A stretch of DNA of 64,000 bases from an uncultured Methylobacillus sp. GTDB lineage: Bacteria > Pseudomonadota > Gammaproteobacteria > Burkholderiales > Methylophilaceae. Made by a program: the position numbers and the translations under genes. The notes beneath the pieces were generated by a model that was given only the letters and a program-made list of their open reading frames with translations, did not search any database and had not been told where the DNA came from. The stretch spans positions 1 to 64,000 of the forward strand of contig CAMLDO010000001.1 of assembly GCA_946478865.1 (NCBI GenBank). Direction: 5' to 3'. Every line of letters starts with the position of its first letter. Within the stretch, counting starts at the first letter, position 1. Positions 9,318-17,998 of this stretch are shown piece by piece.

Positions 9318-10316
9318 GTGGGAAAAATATTAATAACCGGCGCCGACGGCTTTATCGGTTCGCACCTGACCGAGGCGCTGGTGCGCCAAGGCTACGATGT
9401 CCGCGCATTCGTCCAGTACAACTCGTTCAACTCCTGGGGGTGGCTGGATCGCTGTGCTCCTGACGTGGCAGGCAAGTTCGACGTGTTTGCCGGCGACGTG
9501 CGCGACCCGCACGGCGTCAAGACCGCGATGCACGGCTGCGACGCGGTGCTGCACCTGGCCGCGCTGATCGCGATTCCTTATTCCTACCATTCGCCCGACA
9601 CTTACGTCGATACCAACATCAAGGGCACGCTCAATATCGTGCAGGCCGCGCGCGAACTGGGCGTGGCCAAGGTGATCCATACCTCGACCAGCGAGGTCTA
9701 CGGCACCGCGCGTTTCGTGCCCATCACCGAGGAGCATCCGCTGCAGGGCCAATCGCCATATTCGGCTAGCAAGATCGGTGCGGACCAGATTGCGTTGTCG
9801 TTTTACTGCGCGTTCGGCACGCCGGTCACCGTGATTCGCCCGTTCAATACCTATGGGCCGCGCCAGTCGGCACGCGCTGTGATCCCTACCGTGATTACCC
9901 AGATTGCCAGCGGCAAGCGGCAGATCAAGCTGGGTGCGATCCATCCCACACGCGATTTCAATTACGTAGCGGATACGGTCAGCGGCTTCATCGCTGCGCT
10001 GGCGTCCGATCAAGGGGCGGGCGAAGTAATCAATCTCGGCAGCAACTACGAGATTTCCATCGGCAATACCGTCAAGGTGATTGCCGAAGTCATGGGCGCC
10101 GACATCGAGATCATCACCGACGAACAGCGGCTGCGCCCCGAGAAAAGCGAGGTCGATCGGCTGTGGGCTTCCAACGAGAAGGCCACTCGCTTGCTAGGCT
10201 GGCGGCCCAGCTACGGCGATGTGGAAGGCTTCAAGCGCGGTATTGCGGAGACTGTCGCGTGGTTCCGCGAGCCGGCCAACCTGTCGGCCTATAAATCGGA
10301 TATCTATAATCTGTGA
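9318..10316 (+). CDS. legB: LegB-type NAD-dependent nucleotide-sugar 4,6-dehydratase
   Basis: LegB converts GDP-GlcNAc to the 4-keto-6-deoxy sugar, the first committed modification in GDP-dependent legionaminic acid synthesis. The 332-residue short-chain dehydrogenase has the NAD motif GADGFIGSH (residues 8-16). It has a catalytic YxxxK as Tyr148/Lys152 in SPYSASKIG, and the subfamily-specific FVQYNSFNSWGWLD near residues 31-44. Translation starts at GTG. It opens the nine-gene sugar run and overlaps legC by 4 bases. The pathway assignment rests on family resemblance and gene order, not on substrate data. Confidence 0.88.
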   Translation: MGKILITGADGFIGSHLTEALVRQGYDVRAFVQYNSFNSWGWLDRCAPDVAGKFDVFAGDVRDPHGVKTAMHGCDAVLHLAALIAIPYSYHSPDTYVDTNIKGTLNIVQAARELGVAKVIHTSTSEVYGTARFVPITEEHPLQGQSPYSASKIGADQIALSFYCAFGTPVTVIRPFNTYGPRQSARAVIPTVITQIASGKRQIKLGAIHPTRDFNYVADTVSGFIAALASDQGAGEVINLGSNYEISIGNTVKVIAEVMGADIEIITDEQRLRPEKSEVDRLWASNEKATRLLGWRPSYGDVEGFKRGIAETVAWFREPANLSAYKSDIYNL

Positions 10317-11491
10317 GCACTGCAAGCGCATCGTCCGTGGTCGATCAAATCGTCAATGCCATCCGCAGCGTAGTAGGCGAGGGTAACGTCGCCCTGCACG
10401 AGCCCCGTTTTGCGGGTAACGAGTGGGCTTATCTCAAGGACTGCCTGGACTCGACTTTCGTCTCTTCGGTCGGCCGCTATGTCGACCGTTTCGAGGCTGA
10501 TCTCGCTAACTACACTGGCGCGCGCCATGCCGTAGCCGTGGTGAATGGCACCGCTGCGCTGCACGTAGCGCTGCAACTGGCCGGCGTGCAAGCGGGTGAC
10601 GAAGTGCTGATTCCCGCGCTGACCTTTGTTGCAACTGCGAACGCGGTGGCTTACTGTGGCGCAATTCCGCATTTCGTGGACAGCGAGGAGCGCACGCTGG
10701 GCCTGGCCCCGCACGCCTTGCGCGAATACTTGCATGCCGCGACCGAAATGCGCGGCGGGCAATGCGTTAACCGTGCTACCGGGCGTGTGATCCGCGCCAT
10801 TGTTCCCATGCATACCTTCGGACATCCGGTGGATATGGAAGGCATGCTGGCACTCGCCCGCGATTTCAATCTCGAAGTGATCGAGGATGCGACCGAGTCC
10901 CTGGGTAGTACGATACATGGCAAGCATGCCGGAACCTTCGGACGCATGGGTGTGCTCAGTTTCAACGGCAACAAGGTGATCACCACTGGCGGGGGCGGAG
11001 CCATTCTGACCGACGACCCCGAGCTGGCGAAGCACGCCAAGCACCTTACCACCACCGCCAAGCTGCAGCATCGCTGGGCCTATGTGCACGACGAGATCGG
11101 TTACAACTATCGCCTGCCCAACATCAATGCCGCATTGGGCTGTGCGCAACTGGAACAATTGCCCGGTTTTGTTGACGTCAAGCGCAAGCTGTATGAACGC
11201 TATCGGGCCGCGCTGGACGGCATTCCCCACGTGCGCCTGTTTGCCGAGCCAGAGGGCTGTCAGAGCAATTACTGGCTGCAGACGCTGCTGCTGGATGAGT
11301 CCGCCGCCGGCCTGCGCGACGAATTACTGCAGGCGACCAACGATGCCGGCCTGATGACGCGTCCTGTATGGCAGCTAATGAATCGGCTTCCTGCATATCA
11401 GGCATGCCCCAGTATGCCGTTGCCTGTCTCCGAATCTCTGGAAAAGCGCATAATCAACCTTCCTAGCAGTGTGACACTTGGCGGTGCCTGA
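10313..11491 (+). CDS. legC: LegC-type PLP-dependent sugar aminotransferase
   Basis: This DegT/DnrJ/EryC1-family enzyme should aminate C4 of the keto sugar made by LegB. The 392-residue protein has the PLP-binding NGTAALHVAL turn (about residues 78-87), the VIEDATESLG Asp motif (about 189-198) and the Schiff-base lysine Lys221 in SFNGNKVITTGGGG. The C-terminal YNYRLPNINAALG motif is also present. The N-terminal extension of about 30 residues before NEWAYLKDCLD is typical of LegC rather than shorter DegT enzymes. It starts at GTG within GTGA, overlapping the legB stop. Confidence 0.9.
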   Translation: MSTASASSVVDQIVNAIRSVVGEGNVALHEPRFAGNEWAYLKDCLDSTFVSSVGRYVDRFEADLANYTGARHAVAVVNGTAALHVALQLAGVQAGDEVLIPALTFVATANAVAYCGAIPHFVDSEERTLGLAPHALREYLHAATEMRGGQCVNRATGRVIRAIVPMHTFGHPVDMEGMLALARDFNLEVIEDATESLGSTIHGKHAGTFGRMGVLSFNGNKVITTGGGGAILTDDPELAKHAKHLTTTAKLQHRWAYVHDEIGYNYRLPNINAALGCAQLEQLPGFVDVKRKLYERYRAALDGIPHVRLFAEPEGCQSNYWLQTLLLDESAAGLRDELLQATNDAGLMTRPVWQLMNRLPAYQACPSMPLPVSESLEKRIINLPSSVTLGGA

Positions 11492-11499
11492 AAAAGGAC

Positions 11500-12132
11500 A
11501 TGCAAAAAGAATCCATACTATTGGTCGGTGCGGGCGGCCATGCACGGGCTTGCATTGACGTCATCGAGCAGGCAGACCGCTACACGATCGCCGGGCTGAT
11601 CGGGCTCGCCCATGAAGTCGGCACGCAGGTCCTCGGCTATCCGGTGATTGGAACGGATGATGATTTTCCCGCGCTTGCCGGATCGTATGCCAGCGCGATT
11701 GTGACGGCGGGGCAGATCAAGTCGCCGGACACGCGTATCGGCATCTTCCAGAAGCTCAAGGCAAGCGGTTTCCGGCTACCAGCCATTATTTCGCCGCGAG
11801 CTTATGTATCCCGGCATGCGAGTCTGGGCGAAGGTACCATCGTCATGCATGGCGCAGTGGTAAATGCCGGCGCCAGCATCGGCAGCAATTGCATAGTGAA
11901 CAGCCAGGCGCTGATCGAGCATGATGTTCAGATCGGCGATCATTGCCATATTTCGACGGCCGCAGTTATAAACGGTGGTGTATGGATTGGGGCGGGCAGC
12001 TTTGTCGGCAGCAACGCATGCGTGCGCCAAGGTATCCGCATCGGCGAGCGTTGTATGATCAGGATGGGCGAGCGGGTGATCGTCGATCTGCCGTCGCCTG
12101 CACAGCTTGCATCAATGAGCGATTCGAAATGA
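11500..12132 (+). CDS. NeuD/PglD-type sugar acetyltransferase, probable LegH role
   Basis: The 210-residue protein has a Rossmann-like N-terminus with GAGGHA (residues 10-15), followed by a left-handed beta-helix of hexapeptide repeats (about 100-195). The segment ALIEHDVQIGDHCHIS contains a His equivalent to the catalytic base of PglD. In the legionaminic pathway one acetyl-CoA-dependent step acetylates the 4-amino group (LegH). No other acetyltransferase gene lies in this cluster, so I infer it does that job. A NeuD-like O-acetylation of the finished nonulosonate is the alternative. It overlaps legI by 4 bases (ATGA). Confidence 0.8.
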   Translation: MQKESILLVGAGGHARACIDVIEQADRYTIAGLIGLAHEVGTQVLGYPVIGTDDDFPALAGSYASAIVTAGQIKSPDTRIGIFQKLKASGFRLPAIISPRAYVSRHASLGEGTIVMHGAVVNAGASIGSNCIVNSQALIEHDVQIGDHCHISTAAVINGGVWIGAGSFVGSNACVRQGIRIGERCMIRMGERVIVDLPSPAQLASMSDSK

Positions 12133-13130
12133 AAACCTTGATCATCGCGGAAGCTGGCGTCAACCATAACGGCGACATGTCCATGGCGCGTCGGCTGATC
12201 GATGTCGCGGCCGATGCGGGAGCCGATCTAGTCAAGTTCCAGACGTTTCAGGCCAGCCGACTGGTCACCACAGACGCAAAGAAAGCCGAATACCAGAGCA
12301 ATGCCACGGGCGGTGACGAGACCCAGTATGCGATGTTGCGCAAGCTTGAGCTGACGCGCGAGATGCATCTGGAGCTTATCGAATATTGCCGCACGCGAGG
12401 TATCGGTTTCTTTTCTACCGGTTTCGACGAGCAAAGCGTCGACATGCTGGTCGAGCTCGGTATCGATCGCTTCAAGATTCCGTCTGGAGAAATCACCAAT
12501 CTGCCGTACTTGCGCCACGTCGGGCACTATGGAAAACCGGTGATACTTTCTACCGGCATGGCAGATCTTCGCGAAATCGGAATGGCGCTCGATGTGTTGG
12601 AATCCGCTGGAACGAAGCGTGCGCAGATCACGGTACTGCATTGCAATACCGAATATCCCACGCCTATGAGCGACGTCAATTTGCGTGCGATGCTGACCAT
12701 ACGCGATACATTCGGCGTGGAGGTCGGGTATTCCGACCATACATCGGGAATCGAGATCGCGATTGCAGCGGTTGCACTTGGCGCGACGGTCATCGAAAAG
12801 CACTTCACGATGGACCGGAGTCTCCCTGGGCCGGATCACAAAGCCAGTCTGGAACCCAAGGAACTGTCGGCCATGGTGTCGGCGATTCGTAATATCGAGG
12901 CCGCGTTGGGAGACGGCATCAAGCGCCCGAGTCCGAGTGAATCCAAGAACATAAGTGTTGCCCGTAAATCTTTGGTGGCGAGCCAGGATATTCGTGCGGG
13001 GGAAATATTTACCGAATCCAATCTCACCATCAAGCGGCCGGGCATCGGAATATCGCCCATGCGCTGGGACGAGGTGTTGGGTCATAAAGCAACGCGTGAT
13101 TTTGCCAAGGACGATCTGATAGAGCTATGA
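12129..13130 (+). CDS. legI: N,N'-diacetyllegionaminic acid synthase (NeuB family)
   Basis: LegI condenses phosphoenolpyruvate with a 6-deoxy-mannosamine derivative to make the nine-carbon acid. I chose the ATG at 12129, which overlaps the preceding stop as ATGA, rather than a much longer frame. It gives 333 residues beginning MKTLIIAEAGVNHNGD, the canonical NeuB start. The TIM-barrel domain includes FKIPSGEITN, STGMA and GYSDHTSGIE. A C-terminal SAF/antifreeze-like domain (about residues 275-333) includes ARKSLVASQDIRAGE. Length and domain order fit NeuB/LegI/PseI; the neighbouring genes favour legionaminate over sialate or pseudaminate. Confidence 0.9.
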   Translation: MKTLIIAEAGVNHNGDMSMARRLIDVAADAGADLVKFQTFQASRLVTTDAKKAEYQSNATGGDETQYAMLRKLELTREMHLELIEYCRTRGIGFFSTGFDEQSVDMLVELGIDRFKIPSGEITNLPYLRHVGHYGKPVILSTGMADLREIGMALDVLESAGTKRAQITVLHCNTEYPTPMSDVNLRAMLTIRDTFGVEVGYSDHTSGIEIAIAAVALGATVIEKHFTMDRSLPGPDHKASLEPKELSAMVSAIRNIEAALGDGIKRPSPSESKNISVARKSLVASQDIRAGEIFTESNLTIKRPGIGISPMRWDEVLGHKATRDFAKDDLIEL

Positions 13131-14284
13131 GCCGCACCGTCTGCGTCGTGACCGGTACCCGGGCTGATTACGGCCTTTTGCGCTGGGTCATGGAAGGGAT
13201 TCGCCAATCGCCAGGGCTCAACCTGCAAGTCATCGCGACGGGGATGCATCTGTCTCCCGAATTTGGCCTGACCTACCGCGAGATCGAGAAAGACGGTTTC
13301 GTGATCGATCGCAAGGTAGAGATGCTGCTGAGCTCGGATACGCCTGCCGGCATTTCCAAATCGATGGGATTGGCGATGATCGGCTTCGGAGAAGCCTTCG
13401 AGCAGTTGAAGCCGGATCTGTTGCTGGTGCTCGGAGATCGATTCGAGATTCTTGCCGCTGCGTCTGCGGCTGCGGTCGCGCGGATACTGATCGCGCATCT
13501 GCATGGCGGGGAGATTACCGAAGGGGCGATCGACGAGGCATTCCGCCATGCGATCACCAAGATGTCGCATCTGCATTTTGTTGCGGCTGAAGAGTATCGT
13601 CGGCGTGTCGTGCAACTGGGCGAATCGCCGGAGAGAGTGTTTCTGGTAGGCGGACTAGGCATCGACAACATCAAGCGGCTGGAACTGCTGGATCGCACAG
13701 CTCTGGAGGCCTCCCTCGATTTCAGGCTGGGCGCGAGAAACCTGCTCGTCACGTTTCATCCCGTGACGCTGGAAAATGCGACTGCGGGCACCCAGATGGC
13801 CGAATTGTTGGCGGCACTGGATGAGCTGGAAGACACGCATCTGATTTTCACTATGCCGAATGCCGACACCGATGGCAGGGTATTGATCGACATGATCGAG
13901 GCGTTCGTCGCCACCCGTCCCCATGCTCGTGCCTATACTTCCCTGGGGCAGCTGCGCTATCTTTCCTGTATCAACCAGGTGGATGGTGTAGTGGGCAACT
14001 CTTCCAGCGGCCTGACCGAAGTGCCCAGCTTCCGCAAGGGAACCGTCAATATCGGAGACCGCCAGCGCGGCAGGCTCAAGGCGGACAGCGTGATCGATTG
14101 CGCACCAGATCGGCAGTCGATTGCCGAAGCTTTGCGCAAGCTATACTCTCCGGAATTTCAGGCCGGGCTGGCAACCGTGCACAATCCTTACGGCGAAGGC
14201 GGTGCAAGCGAGCAGATAGTGCAGGTGCTGCAAGACTATCCGCTGGATCAGCTGCTGAAGAAAACTTTCTACGATCTTGTCTGA
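13127..14284 (+). CDS. legG: UDP/GDP-sugar 2-epimerase (hydrolysing), NeuC/LegG family
   Basis: LegG removes the nucleotide and inverts C2 to supply the free mannosamine-type sugar for LegI. The 385-residue GT-B-fold protein starts MSRTVCVVTGTRADYG, the NeuC nucleotide-binding start. It contains VLGDRFEILAAASAA, HLHGGEITEGAIDE (about residues 126-139) and VGNSSSGLTEVPSF (about 288-301), all family signatures. It overlaps legI by 4 bases (ATGA). Its stop is TGATG, shared with a 15-codon open frame that reaches ptmE. Confidence 0.9.
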   Translation: MSRTVCVVTGTRADYGLLRWVMEGIRQSPGLNLQVIATGMHLSPEFGLTYREIEKDGFVIDRKVEMLLSSDTPAGISKSMGLAMIGFGEAFEQLKPDLLLVLGDRFEILAAASAAAVARILIAHLHGGEITEGAIDEAFRHAITKMSHLHFVAAEEYRRRVVQLGESPERVFLVGGLGIDNIKRLELLDRTALEASLDFRLGARNLLVTFHPVTLENATAGTQMAELLAALDELEDTHLIFTMPNADTDGRVLIDMIEAFVATRPHARAYTSLGQLRYLSCINQVDGVVGNSSSGLTEVPSFRKGTVNIGDRQRGRLKADSVIDCAPDRQSIAEALRKLYSPEFQAGLATVHNPYGEGGASEQIVQVLQDYPLDQLLKKTFYDLV

Positions 14285-14331
14285 TGATGGCAAGGAGAAC
14301 AGTTCAATTGATAACGCAGGCAGACGCATGA
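14284..14331 (+). other. 15-codon open frame bridging legG and ptmE
   Basis: Starting at the ATG of the TGATG at the legG stop, an open frame of 15 codons ends in a TGA that overlaps the ptmE ATG (ATGA at 14328). It could act as a translational relay that hands ribosomes from legG to ptmE; there is no sign that the peptide itself matters. It also supports the ptmE start chosen here. Confidence 0.35.
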
Positions 14332-15395
14332 GCGAGTTCGCCAAGCAGGCAGCGCTGGAGCCTTGGAAAAAGACCCTGATTGCGCTCGATGCTACATTGC
14401 AGCAGGCAATCATGAGCCTCGACGCATCTGCGTTGCAGATTGCCATGGTTGTCGATGCCGAGGGAGGCCTGATCGGGACACTCACTGACGGCGATATCCG
14501 CCGCGGCCTGCTACGGGGATTGGACATGCAGAGTCCGGTCGGCCCTATCGTCAACCGTGAACCTCTCGTTGTCCCGCCGCACCTCGAGCGCGAGATGGTG
14601 CTGCAGCTGATGCAGGCCAACAAGGTGCGTCAATTGCCGGTCGTCGATGGCCAACGTCGCGTACTTGGGCTGCATGTCTGGGATGAATTGCTGGTACCCG
14701 CCCAGCGCCCCAATCCCATGGTGATCATGGCGGGCGGGCAAGGAGTGCGGCTCAGACCCTATACCGAACATTGCCCCAAGCCTATGCTTCCGGTGGGCGG
14801 CAAGCCGATGCTGGAGCACATTATCGAGCGCGCCCGGGGTGAAGGTTTCCAGCGCTTCGTGCTGGCAGTGCATTACCTGGGCCACATGATCGAAGAGCAT
14901 TTTGGCGATGGCAGGCGCTGGCAGGTCAAGATCGATTACCTGCGCGAAGAAACTCCGCTCGGCACCGCCGGCGCACTGGCGCTGCTGACATCCCAACCTG
15001 ATGTGCCGCTGGTCGTCACCAATGGCGATGTGCTGACGGATATTCATTACGGCGAATTGCTGGATTTTCACAATCACCATGGTGCGGCAGCCACGATGGC
15101 GGTGCGACTGCACGAATGGCAGCATCCTTTCGGCGTGGTGCGTACCAGCGGCGTGGATATCGTCGGCTTCGAGGAAAAGCCGGTGATCAAGAGTCACATC
15201 AATGCTGGCGTTTACGCGCTCGATCCCAGCGTGCTGAACCACATGCCGCAAGGTGAGCGCTGCGATATGCCCACCTTGTTCGGCAGGCTGCAGGAGCGCG
15301 GCCTGCGTACCGTCGTGTATCCCATGCACGAACCGTGGCTGGATGTCGGCCGCATAGACGATTACGCCATCGCCAACCAGAAAGCCGAGTCCTGA
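14328..15395 (+). CDS. ptmE: PtmE-like GlcN-1-phosphate nucleotidyltransferase with CBS pair
   Basis: PtmE makes GDP-glucosamine, the activated starter sugar of the GDP-dependent legionaminate route. The 355-residue protein has two CBS motifs (about residues 15-125, with GTLTDGDIRRGLL and LPVVDGQRRVLGL). These are followed by a nucleotidyltransferase domain with GGQGVRLRPYTEHCPKPM (about 134-151), TNGDVLTDIHYG and DVGRIDDYAIA at the end. I chose the ATG at 14328; an in-frame TTG at 14277 would overlap legG and add 17 unlikely residues. The CBS-NTP fusion is the hallmark of PtmE. Confidence 0.87.
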   Translation: MSEFAKQAALEPWKKTLIALDATLQQAIMSLDASALQIAMVVDAEGGLIGTLTDGDIRRGLLRGLDMQSPVGPIVNREPLVVPPHLEREMVLQLMQANKVRQLPVVDGQRRVLGLHVWDELLVPAQRPNPMVIMAGGQGVRLRPYTEHCPKPMLPVGGKPMLEHIIERARGEGFQRFVLAVHYLGHMIEEHFGDGRRWQVKIDYLREETPLGTAGALALLTSQPDVPLVVTNGDVLTDIHYGELLDFHNHHGAAATMAVRLHEWQHPFGVVRTSGVDIVGFEEKPVIKSHINAGVYALDPSVLNHMPQGERCDMPTLFGRLQERGLRTVVYPMHEPWLDVGRIDDYAIANQKAES

Positions 15396-16408
15396 TGGTG
15401 GATCGTATCCTGGTCGTGGGGCTGGGCAGCATCGGCAAGCGGCACGCCAGGGTGATCAAACAGCTGCGGCCGGACTGCGAAATCATTGCCATGCGACGCA
15501 GCGGTTATCCGGACAAGAACGAACCGGATATTGATCACTGCGTCACCAGCCTTGACGACGCCCTGCGGCTCAAGCCGCGATTGGCAGTGATCACGAATCC
15601 GGCCAGCCATCACATTGCCGCGGCTTTACCGCTGGCTGAGGCGGGCGTGCACCTGCTTGTCGAGAAACCCATCGCTCACATGGCCGATGGTGTGCCCGAA
15701 TTGATCGCTACTTGCCGCCGCAACGGTGTCACTCTGATGACGGCTTACAACTTGCGTTTCCTGCCGTCCTTGCAGCGTTTCCGGCAATTGATCCATGAGC
15801 GTCGCGTGGGTCATGTGCTGTCCGTGCGCGCGGAAGTGGGGCAGTTCTTGCCTTCGTGGCGTCCAGGCAGCGATTATCGCAGCAACGTCTCAGCGCAAGC
15901 CGCGCTCGGTGGCGGTGCCTTGCTGGAACTGAGCCACGAAATTGACTTTTTGCGCTGGGTGTTCGGCGAGATCGACTGGGTTAACGCAGCGCTGCTCAGA
16001 CAGAGCGCGCTTGAAATCGACGTCGAGGATACCGTGCACCTGATACTCGGCTTTCATGGCCTCACGAATCGCGAGCCGCTGGTGGCTTCGCTGGATATTG
16101 ATTTCGTCAGACACGACACTGTACGCAATTGCGTCGCGATCGGTGAAGAGGGCTCGCTGCGCTGGAATGGGCTGGAAGGCAAGGTCGAACTCTATGAGTC
16201 GGGCAGCAAGGCCTGGCAGGTGTTGGAAGAGTGCCCGACTCAGCGCGATGACAGCTATCTGGCCGAATGGCGGCATTTTCTGGAATGCGTCGAGAGCGGC
16301 GTATCGCCGCTGGTGAGCGGCGAGGATGGGCTGGCGGTGCTGCGTGTGATCGAAGCCGCACGGGTATCCTCCGCCAGCCGCACCTTAATCAAGGTTCAAC
16401 ATTCATGA
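15395..16408 (+). CDS. ptmF: PtmF-like Gfo/Idh/MocA oxidoreductase
   Basis: The 337-residue NAD(P)-dependent oxidoreductase has the dinucleotide motif VGLGSIGKRHAR (residues 8-19) and the MocA-family VEKPIAHM near residue 90. A C-terminal substrate domain includes GGGALLELSHEIDFLRWVFG. In Campylobacter, PtmF belongs to the gene set supplying GlcN for the GDP route, together with PtmA and PtmE; its exact reaction is less certain. Start ATG at 15395 overlaps the ptmE TGA by one base; an earlier in-frame start would lie inside ptmE. Confidence 0.84.
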   Translation: MVDRILVVGLGSIGKRHARVIKQLRPDCEIIAMRRSGYPDKNEPDIDHCVTSLDDALRLKPRLAVITNPASHHIAAALPLAEAGVHLLVEKPIAHMADGVPELIATCRRNGVTLMTAYNLRFLPSLQRFRQLIHERRVGHVLSVRAEVGQFLPSWRPGSDYRSNVSAQAALGGGALLELSHEIDFLRWVFGEIDWVNAALLRQSALEIDVEDTVHLILGFHGLTNREPLVASLDIDFVRHDTVRNCVAIGEEGSLRWNGLEGKVELYESGSKAWQVLEECPTQRDDSYLAEWRHFLECVESGVSPLVSGEDGLAVLRVIEAARVSSASRTLIKVQHS

Positions 16409-17124
16409 ATATTGTCGCGCTCATTTGTGCTCGCGGCGGTTCGAAAGGTCTGCCCGGCAAGAATATCCGTCCGCTGGCCGGTGTGCCGCTGATCGCTTGG
16501 TCCATACGGCAAGCTCTTGCCATTTCGCGCATCAAGCGGGTAATCGTGTCGACCGACTCCGAAGAAATCGCCGAGGTCGCCCGGAAATTCGGGGCAGAAG
16601 TGCCATTCATGCGTCCCGCGGAACTGGCGCAGGACCGTAGTCCCGAGCGCGGTGTGTGGCGCCATGCGCTGGAGTATCTGAAAACCACTGAAGGGGCTTA
16701 CCCGGATGCGTTGATCGTGGTGCCGGCTACGGCGCCACTACGCCTGCCGGAAGATCTGGAGCGCTGTCTGGACGAGTTCGCGCAGGGCGGGGCCGATACT
16801 GTCATTACCGTATCCGAGGCTCACCGCAATCCGTATTTCAACATGGTCAAAGCGCGTGCCGACGGTTGTGTCGAACTGGTTATCGCTCCGGCGGATGGGG
16901 CCTTGGCAAGGCGCCAGGACGCGCCGGATGTCTATGACATGACGACTGTGGCGTATGTCACGGATCCGGAATTCGTAATGCGTGTCGACAGCATTTTCGC
17001 CGGCCGGGTGCGAGCAGTGCAGATTCCGGTCGAACGTGCGGTCGATATCGACACGCTGCTGGATTTCAAGATGGCGGAATGCCTGCTGGAATATCGAAAT
17101 GAAAGGGAAAACAGTGCTGGATGA
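16405..17124 (+). CDS. legF: CMP-legionaminic acid synthetase (NeuA family)
   Basis: LegF activates the finished nonulosonic acid as its CMP derivative, the donor used by flagellin glycosyltransferases. The 239-residue protein has the CMP-sugar synthetase signature ICARGGSKGLPGKNI (residues 6-20), then STDSEEIAEVA and VPATAPLRLPEDLERC. A C-terminal ERAVDIDTLLDFKMAE motif is typical of the family. It overlaps ptmF by 4 bases (ATGA). It corresponds to the Campylobacter gene called ptmB/legF. Confidence 0.88.
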   Translation: MNIVALICARGGSKGLPGKNIRPLAGVPLIAWSIRQALAISRIKRVIVSTDSEEIAEVARKFGAEVPFMRPAELAQDRSPERGVWRHALEYLKTTEGAYPDALIVVPATAPLRLPEDLERCLDEFAQGGADTVITVSEAHRNPYFNMVKARADGCVELVIAPADGALARRQDAPDVYDMTTVAYVTDPEFVMRVDSIFAGRVRAVQIPVERAVDIDTLLDFKMAECLLEYRNERENSAG

Positions 17125-17881
17125 CAAGGTCGTCGTAATCACCGGCGGAGCCGGCCTGCTGGGACGCAATTTCTGTCAGGCAGTGGCGGCTCAAGGTGGT
17201 ATCGCTATCGTGGCCGATCTGAATTTGCCGGCCGCCCAGGAGATGGCCGCAAAGATTACGGCGGAATATCCCGGTCGTGCCGAGGCCGTAGCGCTTGATA
17301 TCACTGACAAGACCTCGATCGATGCCCTGATCGAAACACTGCATGCCAAGTATGGCCGGATCGACGCGGTGGTCAACAATGCCTATCCACGCAACCCGAA
17401 TTACGGCCGTAAATTCGAAGATATCGAGTACGCGGATTTCTGCGAGAACCTGAACCTGCACCTCGGCGGCTATTTCCTCGTGGCCCAGTGTTTCAGCCGC
17501 TATTTCGTCGCGCACGGCAGCGGCAATATCGTCAACATGTCTTCCATCTATGGCTGCATTGCTCCACGTTTTGACATCTACAAGGACACGGCGATGACCA
17601 ATCCCATAGAGTATGCGGCTATCAAGTCAGGCATTTTGCACATTTCGCGTTACCTGGCCCAATATCTCAAAGGGCAGGGGATACGTGTCAATTGCCTGAG
17701 CCCGGGTGGGATTCTGGATCGCCAACCGGAACCTTTCCTTGAGGCTTACAAGTCCTATTGCAATGAAAAGGGCATGCTGGACCCGCAAGACATCAGCAGC
17801 ACCCTGATATTCCTGCTATCGGATGCTTCCAGATACATTACCGGGCAGAATTTGATCGTGGATGACGGTTTTACGCTTTGA
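17099..17881 (+). CDS. ptmA: PtmA-like short-chain dehydrogenase
   Basis: The 260-residue SDR has the TGGAGLLG cofactor motif (about residues 15-22), NNAYPRN in the NNAG position and an active-site Tyr/Lys in EYAAIKSG. The C-terminus is FLLSDASRYITGQNLIVDDG. In the Campylobacter model PtmA acts with PtmF upstream of PtmE. The ATG at 17099 overlaps the end of legF by 26 bases; a GTG at 17114 is the alternative start and would remove five residues. It closes the sugar operon; no clear terminator follows. Confidence 0.84.
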   Translation: MKGKTVLDDKVVVITGGAGLLGRNFCQAVAAQGGIAIVADLNLPAAQEMAAKITAEYPGRAEAVALDITDKTSIDALIETLHAKYGRIDAVVNNAYPRNPNYGRKFEDIEYADFCENLNLHLGGYFLVAQCFSRYFVAHGSGNIVNMSSIYGCIAPRFDIYKDTAMTNPIEYAAIKSGILHISRYLAQYLKGQGIRVNCLSPGGILDRQPEPFLEAYKSYCNEKGMLDPQDISSTLIFLLSDASRYITGQNLIVDDGFTL

Positions 17882-17998
17882 TTGAGCGTTGTTAAGCGAG
17901 CGCAGGTATCAATCCCTCAGCTTGTCCCTCGGTTTGCAATGGTGCTAACCTTGCCCTGGTCAAAAAACAGTTGATATAGCCTTTCCAAAGAAAACGAC
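17882..17998 (+). promoter_or_regulatory. Intergenic region before maf with a sigma-54-like site
   Basis: At 17940-17955 the sequence TGGTGCTAACCTTGCC has GG and GC elements at the spacing of -24/-12 promoters, with an intact TTGC at -12 but only a partial TGGCAC at -24. Transcription would start near 17967, about 30 bases before the maf ATG. Sigma-54 control of mid-class flagellar genes is common in proteobacteria. No enhancer site was identified. This is a candidate only. Confidence 0.4.
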
